DNA of 64,000 nt from Aeromonas lacus (lineage in GTDB: Bacteria > Pseudomonadota > Gammaproteobacteria > Enterobacterales > Aeromonadaceae). Where the stretch lies: NCBI RefSeq assembly GCF_000764665.1, contig NZ_JRGM01000138.1:46601-110600 (forward strand), in the 5' to 3' direction. The number at the start of each line of letters is the position of its first letter. Within the stretch, counting starts at the first letter, position 1. The notes beneath the pieces are model-generated. The model had not been told where the DNA came from, ran no database searches, and was given only the letters and a program-made list of their open reading frames with translations. A program made the translations under genes and the position numbers. Below are positions 1 through 7,556 of the stretch, in pieces.

Positions 1-1173
1 CTTCTGCAATTCACTGCGCGGCATCGGTCTGGCAGAGAAAAAGCCCTGACACACGTCACATCCAAGTTTTGCCAACTGTTGCCAGGTCAACTCATCCTCG
101 ACCCCTTCCGCCACCGATTTAAGCCCCAGCTTGCGGGCAAGCTCAATACTGGACTCGATAATGGCCAAGCGGGATGGATCTGCATAGCAGCGATCGACGA
201 AGGATCGATCCAGCTTCAACTCGGTAAAAGGCAGCAGAGCCAACTGCTGCATCGACGAGTAGCCGGTGCCGAAATCATCGATAGAGAGACCGAATCCATG
301 CATCCGCAGTCTGGTCAACACCTCCAGCGACTTGCCCACATCCTGCACGAAGGAGCTCTCGGTCACTTCCAGGGTGATCAATTCGGGATTGATGCTCCAG
401 CGCTGACATTGCGCAATCAGGGAGTTGCAGAGATCCCCCTCAATCAGCGAAGTAGTCGAAAGATTCATCGACAGATTGAGGGAGAGACCGGTCTCCTCCC
501 AGAGATGACCATCGCGCAGCGACTTGTTAATGATGATCTCGGTCAGTTGATCGATGAGCCCGTTGTTTTCTGCCAGCGGAATGAAGCGGCCCGGAGAGAT
601 CAGACCATATTCCGGGTGCTGCCAGCGAGCCAGAGCCTCCATCCCCACCCATTCGCCGGTGGCAAAGCTGACCTTCGGTTGATACCAGGGGACAATTTGA
701 TCTTCATCCAGCGCGCGTCGCAGTTCATCCAGCCCAAGCCGATGCCCATCCTCTTTTTGGGCCAGCTCCTGACGAGGAGACCACGACTCAATCAACACCT
801 TTAGCTGTTGCTTGGTCGATGGTTTTTCGATACGTCCCAGCACCTGCAAACCATAAGCAGTACTCATCCGCAAAACCGCTTCCACGACGTCATCCTCCAA
901 TGCACTGGAGAGAATGATGCCTCCGCTGAATCCTCCCAGGGAGAGGCGGCGCAACAGAGCCATTCCATCCATGCCGGGCATGCGCAGGTCACAAAAAAGG
1001 ATATCAACCGAGTGACGCTGGCACAGCTCAAGTGCCTCCTGCCCATCACGAGCTTCCAGCAACTGGTGATAACCCAGGTCACGGATCTGGTGCATCAGGG
1101 CCTTGCGTTGAAACGCATGGTCCTCGACAACCATGATGACCAATTCATCGTGTACGTTTTGTACGTTATTCAT
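1..1173 (-). CDS. REC-EAL response regulator, c-di-GMP phosphodiesterase (RocR-like), 3' end outside window
   Basis: The open frame starts at an ATG at 1173 and runs off the left edge (391 codons seen, no stop). The N-terminal receiver domain (about 12-130) has the acidic pair ED and phosphoacceptor Asp62 in CDLRMPGMDG. An EAL domain follows with EAL at 179-181 and the DDFGTGYSS metal-binding loop starting at 299, so it looks catalytically competent for hydrolysing c-di-GMP. The start codon overlaps the stop of the upstream hybrid kinase by 8 nt, which implies translational coupling and that the kinase is its cognate partner. Architecture and pairing resemble RocS1-RocR of Pseudomonas and BvgS-type sensors with EAL output. 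Regulation of phosphodiesterase activity by phosphorylation is inferred. Confidence 0.93.
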   Translation of the reverse strand, partial: MNNVQNVHDELVIMVVEDHAFQRKALMHQIRDLGYHQLLEARDGQEALELCQRHSVDILFCDLRMPGMDGMALLRRLSLGGFSGGIILSSALEDDVVEAVLRMSTAYGLQVLGRIEKPSTKQQLKVLIESWSPRQELAQKEDGHRLGLDELRRALDEDQIVPWYQPKVSFATGEWVGMEALARWQHPEYGLISPGRFIPLAENNGLIDQLTEIIINKSLRDGHLWEETGLSLNLSMNLSTTSLIEGDLCNSLIAQCQRWSINPELITLEVTESSFVQDVGKSLEVLTRLRMHGFGLSIDDFGTGYSSMQQLALLPFTELKLDRSFVDRCYADPSRLAIIESSIELARKLGLKSVAEGVEDELTWQQLAKLGCDVCQGFFSARPMPRSELQK

Positions 1174-4100
1174 CGAGCCATAATCCAATTTCGTGGGAGA
1201 TTGCGTTCATCAATACCTGTACCCCGCAAACCAACTCTTCCAGCTCCTCCGTCTGCTTCAATCGTGCGGCCGATTCGAGTCTGGCGGCCAGGGCGGCCAG
1301 CTCTTGCAGCCCCACCATACGTGCGGCCCCCTTGATACGGTGGGCAGTTTCTACCAGCGCCTGAGTATCGTGGCAAGTCAGTGCCACCATCATATCCTTG
1401 CCATCCTGACGGTTAGAATCGAGATATTCTTTTGCCATCGCCCGAGCAGCCTCCTCATCACCAAAGAGCCCTTGCCAGCGTTCCGCCTGCTCGGCGATTT
1501 GCTGCTGTTCTGCGGGTTCTTCTGTTGAGACTGTAGCCACGTCAGTCAGCCAGTGTGCCAATAGTTGACGCAGGGTCTCGAGGGGATATGGCTTGAACAA
1601 CATGTCACTCATGCCTGCCTCGGTCATGCGGGCACTCGCCTCTTCCGAAGTATCAGCCGTTACCCCGATTATGGGCGCGGTCACACCTTGGGATCGCAGC
1701 GTTCTGGCCAGACTATAGCCATCCATCATCGGCATATGACAATCGGTCAGCAGCAGAGAGAAATCCTGCCCCTGCCATGCCCGCAACGCCTTCTCGCCAT
1801 CCTCAACCACCTGTGCCTCTATCCCGAGAATGGCGAGCTGTCTGGCCAGCAGAGCCCGGTTGACCGGATGATCGTCGGCCACCAGCACCCTCCCTCCCAG
1901 CTTCTCCCCGAGAGCCGTGAGCATGGGGGTAACCTGCTCATTGAGCAATTCGTTGCAACTCTCCAGCAGCAGATCCGGATAGAGAGGGGAGAGTCCCAAC
2001 CGCCACCAGTGAGCAGCACCGAGACGCCCGCGGAGCGCCTCGCGGGGAGACACAATGATCCCTTTGAGAGCCCTTTGTTGAAGCCAGCTTTGCCACTCGG
2101 GCCCCAGCGTCTGCTCCAGCCAAAGTTCGTCTGCCAGCAGCAATCCCTGCAAATCATCGCTGAAGCTCGATGCATCAAGGGGTTTGAGCTTGGCGCCAAG
2201 ACGTCCCATGGCAATCTCCAGCACCGGATCGTTGCTGAAATACCACCACTCGCTCCCTGCCAAAGCTGGCAGATCCCATTGTGGCTTCTGCTGCGGTACG
2301 GTGAAGGTAAAACTCGCCCCCTCACCCGGCTTGCTGGCCAAATGCAGGTTGCCCCCCATTTTTCGCACCAGCTGATCGCAGATGGCCAGCCCCAGCCCTG
2401 TCCCCCCGAAGCGGCGATTGATGTCTGATTCCACCTGCTCAAAAGGAGTGAAAAGTAGAGCCTGCTTCTCTTCGGCAATCCCGATACCGGTATCGGCGAC
2501 CATAATGCTCAACAACCCGTCGAGGTAGTTAACAGCAAGAGTGATGCTCCCCTGCTCGGTAAACTTGACTGCATTGTTGAGCAGGTTGGAGATAACCTGC
2601 CCGACTCTGACACCATCCATCTCGGCCTGATCGGGCACGGTTTGACCCCACTCCAGCACCACCTGCAACCCCTTGCTATGCGCGAGCGTCGCATGGCCAC
2701 GGATCGCGTCACAAATAACTGATTGCAAGCGACAGACCTGATAATGCAATCGCAACTGGCCGGCCTCTATCTTGGAAAAGTCGAGGATGTCATTAACCAG
2801 ATAGAGCAGGTTGTTGGTTGAAGTAACGACATTGCGCACCATGTAGCGCTGATCGTCATTCAGCTCGCTCATCTGCAATAGCTCCAGCATGCCGTGCATA
2901 CCGGAGATGGGGGTCCTCAACTCATGGCTCATGGTAGCGAGGAAACGGCTACGCGCCTGCATGGCCTGCTCGGCATAGGCTTGCGCCTCGCGCAACTGAT
3001 ACTCCTGCAGCTTGAGTGCCGTAATGTCCTGGATCACCCCGTTGAGGATTAGCTCCTGTTGTTCCTGACGCACGAAGCTGCCGCGTACCTGCAGATAGCG
3101 ATCCCCCTCCGGCCGCTCGACCTTGACCTCCAGATCAAGCGGGGCCAGAGTCTCGGCATGATTGGCCACCTTGCTGACAAAGTCCTGCAACGCCTCCTCG
3201 GTAAACCCGAAGATCTCTCCTCCCGAGTCGGCAGCAAAAAGCTCCTGATGGCTGACCCCGAGGATCTCGCGAGCCCCCTGGGAGGCATAGAGAAAACGTC
3301 CCTTGCCCGGCCCCTGCCACAGATACTGATAGACAATGCCCGGCATACTGTCGGTAATCTGGGTCAGGCGGGTTTCAGCCTTGCGCGCCCGCTCCTCCGC
3401 ATCCTTGATCTGGCTAACATCGGTGAGCACGGTCAATACACCAAGCATCTTGCCTGCCGAGTCACGATAGGGGAGTTTGGCGTACATAACATGAAACGGT
3501 GAACCATCGGACCGCACACTGTTACCCGCCCCCTCCAGCTTGCGACCGCTCTGCCAGACGGCTCGCTCTTCCTGCACCATCTGGCGACGAACCGGCTCGG
3601 GCATATGCGCGAGATCGTCTCGCTGTAGCCCATCATGCTCGATGAAAAAGGTCTCGCGGTAGGCTTGATTGCAAAGGGTGATACGCTGCTCGTTGTCACG
3701 GAGTGCCACCATGGTCGGCAAGGAGTTGAGCAGTGTCTGCACAAAAGAGAGCTGCTCATTCAGCTTGCTTTCCGCAACCTTGCGCTGGGCAATCTGACGG
3801 CGCAGGCTGCGCGCCCACAGCAACACCAGCAGACCCGAGGTGCCAAGAGCCGCTACGGCAAATGCAAGCCATTTGTACAGAGGGCTATTGTCCACCGCCA
3901 TATTGACCGAGATGTTGAGCCAGCGGCGATCGAACAGCTGCCACTCTTCATCGGTAATGGTCTGCAGCAACTTGTCCATAATCCTGGTCAGTTCGGGCTG
4001 TGCGATATCGACCGCCATACTGATCGGCACCGAAAATTCGGGGCTCCCCAGCACAACCTGGTACTTCTCGTTGAATCCTTTCATCGCCTGCTGGCCAAGG

Positions 4101-5404
4101 TTGGTCATGGTCAGCAGTACATAATCGACCTTGCCCGAGTCGAGCAACTTCAGAAGATCTTCATCGCGTCCAACCTCAACAATCTTCCCGCCAAAGTTGC
4201 GAATCAACGATGCCTCGTAGGAACCGGTTACCCCCCCGATCTGACGCCCCTTTAAATCGGCCAGAGATTTCAAGCTGCGAGCACCGATCCTGGCAACAAT
4301 GTAGCTGTCAAACTTGAGGTAAGAGGAAGTAAAGGAGGCGAACTCCCGCCGCTCCTTCAGGGGAGTCATCAAAGGGATCAAATCTACCTTGTGAGATTGC
4401 AATAGCTCGATGGACTCTTGCCAGGTACGGGTCGGTACCAGCTCAAACCGAACACCGGAGCGCAGGCTGATAAGCTTCATCAGGTCAGCAGCATACCCGT
4501 GCAACCTCCCCTCTTCGTCGATCTCGCTGATACCGGAAAAGGAGGGAGCTACGGCAAACCGGATCACTTTTTTCTGTTTTAGCCATGCCATCTCGGCAGG
4601 CTCCAGCAGCAGATCGACCTTGAACCGGCGATCCCCCTCGGCCAGGCGCAGACGGGAATCGGTCACCGGGATCCTCTGATATGCCTGCCAGATCCGCTCA
4701 GTCAGCTCACTATTATTTGCGCTTGTCGCAATCGTCAGGGCGCTGCTGCTCAACCAGCGAGGAGTCGCAATCCCCATGGTGTCAGGGAGGCGCTGCAGCT
4801 CGCGCACCAGAATAGGTCCCAGCGCCAGATAACCATCAGCCAGACCCAGCTTGACCATATAGGTTGCCTCATCACGGCTCTCGACCTGGGTCACGTTGGG
4901 CATTCCCAGCGATGCCAGCTCACGGCAACTGCCAAACCCGCGGATACAAACCCAGCGCATTTTTTTTGCTTGCTCGATCGTTAACCGCTGGTTGGGATGT
5001 TGCATCAGGATAGCGCGGCCATAAGAGCCGAGGTGACCGATATGGTTCACCCCCTCCACCGGTAAAGCATCAAGCTCTACCCCGACCAGCGCATCAACCT
5101 CCCCCTTCTTCAGCGCTTCCTGAGCTTCGATATAAGAGTTAAAGGATACGCAACGCAGCGATAATCCCATCTCGGCGGCAATCCGCAGGGCCAGCTCCTT
5201 GAGCGGACCAGCGTACTGTTTCGATGGCACCTCGTAGATAAAGGGGGGATAGCCACCACGGGGGACACCCACCACCAGCTCCTGAGAGAAGCCCTGCTCA
5301 TCAATCGCTCTTTGTTCCTCTTCGGGCGATGACTCCGCAGTAACGTGCCAACTCAACAGAAGCAGTGAGCAAAAAATCAGTAGGAGATGACAAGCGCGAG
5401 ACAT
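1166..5404 (-). CDS. BvgS/EvgS-like unorthodox hybrid sensor histidine kinase
   Basis: A 1412-residue membrane kinase. It has a signal peptide (about 1-24), two tandem periplasmic SBP_bac_3 (Venus flytrap) domains (about 40-265 and 275-500), one transmembrane helix near 506-530 and two PAS domains (about 550-805). A HisKA domain carries the phospho-His827 motif SHELRTP and is followed by an HATPase. A receiver domain has Asp1221 in TDCHMPMMDG, and a C-terminal HPt domain has His1355 in AHRIKG. This full His-Asp-His relay matches BvgS, EvgS and RocS1. Its stop overlaps the start of the REC-EAL regulator, the probable recipient of the HPt phosphate. The flytrap domains suggest a small periplasmic ligand such as an amino acid or organic acid; the ligand is unknown. 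Confidence 0.95.
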   Translation of the reverse strand: MSRACHLLLIFCSLLLLSWHVTAESSPEEEQRAIDEQGFSQELVVGVPRGGYPPFIYEVPSKQYAGPLKELALRIAAEMGLSLRCVSFNSYIEAQEALKKGEVDALVGVELDALPVEGVNHIGHLGSYGRAILMQHPNQRLTIEQAKKMRWVCIRGFGSCRELASLGMPNVTQVESRDEATYMVKLGLADGYLALGPILVRELQRLPDTMGIATPRWLSSSALTIATSANNSELTERIWQAYQRIPVTDSRLRLAEGDRRFKVDLLLEPAEMAWLKQKKVIRFAVAPSFSGISEIDEEGRLHGYAADLMKLISLRSGVRFELVPTRTWQESIELLQSHKVDLIPLMTPLKERREFASFTSSYLKFDSYIVARIGARSLKSLADLKGRQIGGVTGSYEASLIRNFGGKIVEVGRDEDLLKLLDSGKVDYVLLTMTNLGQQAMKGFNEKYQVVLGSPEFSVPISMAVDIAQPELTRIMDKLLQTITDEEWQLFDRRWLNISVNMAVDNSPLYKWLAFAVAALGTSGLLVLLWARSLRRQIAQRKVAESKLNEQLSFVQTLLNSLPTMVALRDNEQRITLCNQAYRETFFIEHDGLQRDDLAHMPEPVRRQMVQEERAVWQSGRKLEGAGNSVRSDGSPFHVMYAKLPYRDSAGKMLGVLTVLTDVSQIKDAEERARKAETRLTQITDSMPGIVYQYLWQGPGKGRFLYASQGAREILGVSHQELFAADSGGEIFGFTEEALQDFVSKVANHAETLAPLDLEVKVERPEGDRYLQVRGSFVRQEQQELILNGVIQDITALKLQEYQLREAQAYAEQAMQARSRFLATMSHELRTPISGMHGMLELLQMSELNDDQRYMVRNVVTSTNNLLYLVNDILDFSKIEAGQLRLHYQVCRLQSVICDAIRGHATLAHSKGLQVVLEWGQTVPDQAEMDGVRVGQVISNLLNNAVKFTEQGSITLAVNYLDGLLSIMVADTGIGIAEEKQALLFTPFEQVESDINRRFGGTGLGLAICDQLVRKMGGNLHLASKPGEGASFTFTVPQQKPQWDLPALAGSEWWYFSNDPVLEIAMGRLGAKLKPLDASSFSDDLQGLLLADELWLEQTLGPEWQSWLQQRALKGIIVSPREALRGRLGAAHWWRLGLSPLYPDLLLESCNELLNEQVTPMLTALGEKLGGRVLVADDHPVNRALLARQLAILGIEAQVVEDGEKALRAWQGQDFSLLLTDCHMPMMDGYSLARTLRSQGVTAPIIGVTADTSEEASARMTEAGMSDMLFKPYPLETLRQLLAHWLTDVATVSTEEPAEQQQIAEQAERWQGLFGDEEAARAMAKEYLDSNRQDGKDMMVALTCHDTQALVETAHRIKGAARMVGLQELAALAARLESAARLKQTEELEELVCGVQVLMNAISHEIGLWLDE

Positions 5405-5565
5405 GAGCTATTTGTCCTGATGAGTGAGGCCAATACGATTCATCCTCGACCCTCTAGATAATGGCTCTAGCCGGTGAGAAAACAAACAGGCCCGCTATAA
5501 ACGGGGCCAAGAGGATAGAGGTATATTGGCTGAATGTGAATAAACAATCCTCTTTAATGCAAAAA

Positions 5566-5591
5566 ACGTGACAGATTTTGGTCTGTCACGT
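5566..5591 (-). terminator. Bidirectional intrinsic terminator
   Basis: A perfect 10-bp stem (ACGTGACAGA and its complement) with a 6-nt loop has a T-run on either strand. It lies downstream of the DUF1127 gene and upstream of the kinase gene, so it ends the DUF1127 transcript and isolates the kinase promoter. Confidence 0.85.
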
Positions 5592-5640
5592 CATTTTTTT
5601 GCAACGTTAAAGAGATTGGGGGGAACAACGCCCCACCACA

Positions 5641-5844
5641 TCAGGTTATTCGATTTCCAAGCCGGAAGCCTGTTTGATACTCGCGCTCACGGATATGGGA
5701 GATCTGCCCCTCATACCCTTCCAGGCCGATATCTTTCAGCAGGGCAGGCGAGAGATTGATCACGGCGAGACGACGCTCAACCTTGGCGATCCGCTTTTGT
5801 ACCAAAGACTCGACGCTACGCAGTAAAACCAGTTCGATAGACAT
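5641..5844 (-). CDS. Small DUF1127-like protein
   Basis: A 67-residue protein. The segment RRLAVINLSPALLKDIGL (about 24-41) resembles the short Arg-rich DUF1127 motif, in which a basic helix is followed by a conserved DIGL. DUF1127 proteins are small cytoplasmic proteins; some bind RNA or affect phosphate and carbon metabolism, but the role here is unknown. The start is supported by GGAG six bases upstream. A 30-codon ORF with a better ribosome-binding site precedes it on the same transcript, and a strong terminator follows the stop. The family assignment rests on a short motif and is moderate. Confidence 0.65.
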   Translation of the reverse strand: MSIELVLLRSVESLVQKRIAKVERRLAVINLSPALLKDIGLEGYEGQISHIREREYQTGFRLGNRIT

Positions 5845-5887
5845 GACATTCTCCAGTTGAACATGCGGTTCTCCCGGAGAAAGTGGA

Positions 5888-5918
5888 TATCACCCTGCGG
5901 GACGAACCGCGGGTGATA
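5888..5918 (-). promoter_or_regulatory. Stable hairpin between leader ORF and DUF1127 gene
   Basis: A 12-bp stem with one bulge and a GACGAA/TTCGTC loop lies 12 nt after the stop of the 30-codon ORF and about 45 nt before the DUF1127 start. It has no T-run on the transcribed (minus) strand, so it is unlikely to terminate. It may control mRNA stability or downstream translation; this is inference. Confidence 0.4.
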
Positions 5919-5930
5919 AAAAGACAGGGG

Positions 5931-6023
5931 TTACCTGTTTACGCCACGCGGTAAAAGAGCACGAGATTTCACGCCGCACGCAGTGCCGCGAGAGAATGCA
6001 AGATTTAGCATCTGATGGTGCAT
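5931..6023 (-). CDS. Possible 30-residue leader ORF upstream of DUF1127 gene
   Basis: An ATG at 6023 is preceded at good spacing by AAGGAGA, the best Shine-Dalgarno sequence in this region. The frame encodes MHHQMLNLAFSRGTACG followed by a basic tail and stops with TAA. The stretch 5845-6158 holds no other gene. A plausible promoter lies about 40 bp upstream. It may be a leader peptide or a stand-alone microprotein. I recognise no family; conservation has not been tested. Confidence 0.45.
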   Translation of the reverse strand: MHHQMLNLAFSRGTACGVKSRALLPRGVNR

Positions 6024-6063
6024 TTTCGTCTCCTTACCGGGTAAAAGTTGAACAGGTTGCAGC

Positions 6064-6092
6064 AGTCTAAAAAAACTCCGAATTTAACACAA
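6064..6092 (-). promoter_or_regulatory. Candidate promoter for leader ORF/DUF1127 transcript
   Basis: On the minus strand TTGTGT (-35) and TAGACT (-10) are separated by exactly 17 bp, about 40 bp upstream of the leader ORF. Matches to the sigma-70 consensus are moderate. Confidence 0.4.
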
Positions 6093-6158
6093 GCCTCTTG
6101 CGGCTCCTTTTAAACGTTTTTACGGCATTTTATGCTGCCCGAAAGAGAGTCTGGGTCA

Positions 6159-7523
6159 TCAGATCCCCGAGAGCAGCCGGTACTCTTCCAACACATAGGT
6201 ATCCGTCATGCCGCTGACATAGTCGAGCAGCAGGCGCACCCGGTAGTACCACTCCTGCTCCTGCTCGCAGACAAAACGATCGTCCCGCACGGCCACCGCC
6301 AGCCGATAGGCCTTGATATGGCGCGCCGACAGGCGGTGATAGAGCCGCCGGGCGAAGAAGAGTTCACTCCCCCCCTCACCCGCCAGCAGACGGGAAAATT
6401 GCCCGGACGGCATTGCCAGCAGGCAAGAGTAGGTAGCGAGCACACCACGCAGGGCGGCGTAGCCTTCCAGTTCAAGCGCCTCCACCTCAGGGCGCATGAA
6501 AACCTGCGCCCGCGCAACCTGCTTGAGGATATCGAGCACCCGCGCCGCGGGAGCCTGACCGTGAAGCAGGGCCTGCGGATAGCTCCCCTGCAGGATCGCC
6601 TCATGCTCGCTGATATAGGTGCTGGCCGCCAGCGCCACCAGATCTCTGGTCAACTGGTGACGAAAATAGGGAAAGAAACCCCAGCTGGAGCGTTGTGCAT
6701 CGCCAAGCAGGGTCGTCATGTAATCGCTGCCATCAGCGCTGCAGAGGGCAGCCAGCAGCTCGTTCAGGGTGAGAATGCGCCGATCTACCGCATCCTCCAG
6801 ATCAGCGATGCAGTAGGAGATGTCATCTGCCGCCTCCATGATGTAGACCAGCGGATGGCGGCAGCCGGGAGCCAGCTCCAGACTCTGGCCGAGGGCGCGA
6901 TAGAGAGGCTGTTCACTGAAGAAGATGCCGCGCTTGCTGCTCCAGCCATGATGCTGGCCGTAACTCACGCCGGGTTGCGGCTGCTGCGGGTATTTGCACA
7001 GCGCCCCCAGCTGGCCGAGCGTCAGGTTGAGCTCGTGCAGGCTGTGTACCAACCGCAAGCTCTGGGCATTGCCGTCAAACAGCAGCAGATCCTGACGCAG
7101 CTCCGCCCACTGGGCCGAGGGGGGCTGTGCCAGTGACTGCTGATAGAGGGAATCGAGCATCTCGCCGAGACACTGGCTCATCACCTGCTCGCCGAAGTGG
7201 CCGAACGGCGGGTTGCCCACGTCGTGCAAGAGGCAGGACATCTCCACTAGGTTGATAAAGGCCCCCTCGCACACCACACCGGCTGGCAATTCAGCCAGAA
7301 TGCGGCGACTGATCTGGCGGCCGGTTTCCTGCACCTCCAGCGAATGAGTAAGGCGGCTGCGTACCGAGGCCTTCACATCGAGCGGGAATACCTGGGTCTT
7401 CTGCTGCAACCGGCGCACCGGTGCCGCCTGCACTATGCGGGCGCGATCCAGCTCGGTCGCCTCCAGCAGATCCTCATTCCCCCAGGGGTGAATACGCTCC
7501 GGGGTGATCAAACGGCTATACAT
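6159..7523 (-). CDS. dgt: Deoxyguanosinetriphosphate triphosphohydrolase
   Basis: Dgt hydrolyses dGTP to deoxyguanosine and triphosphate in the cytoplasm, shaping the dNTP pool. The 454-residue product begins with the family signature (RLQQKTQVFPL near 38-48) and carries the HD metal-binding set: His60 in RLTHSLEV, His100-Asp101 in LLHDVGNPPFGHFGE and a later Asp in MEAADDISY. The ATG is preceded by GGAG. It lies 33 bp downstream of arcB on the same strand, so the two are probably co-transcribed. It is a little shorter than the E. coli enzyme, which is about 505 residues. Confidence 0.93.
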   Translation of the reverse strand: MYSRLITPERIHPWGNEDLLEATELDRARIVQAAPVRRLQQKTQVFPLDVKASVRSRLTHSLEVQETGRQISRRILAELPAGVVCEGAFINLVEMSCLLHDVGNPPFGHFGEQVMSQCLGEMLDSLYQQSLAQPPSAQWAELRQDLLLFDGNAQSLRLVHSLHELNLTLGQLGALCKYPQQPQPGVSYGQHHGWSSKRGIFFSEQPLYRALGQSLELAPGCRHPLVYIMEAADDISYCIADLEDAVDRRILTLNELLAALCSADGSDYMTTLLGDAQRSSWGFFPYFRHQLTRDLVALAASTYISEHEAILQGSYPQALLHGQAPAARVLDILKQVARAQVFMRPEVEALELEGYAALRGVLATYSCLLAMPSGQFSRLLAGEGGSELFFARRLYHRLSARHIKAYRLAVAVRDDRFVCEQEQEWYYRVRLLLDYVSGMTDTYVLEEYRLLSGI

Positions 7524-7556
7524 CCTGTGGCTCCTTGCCCGCGGCTCCCATTAGAT

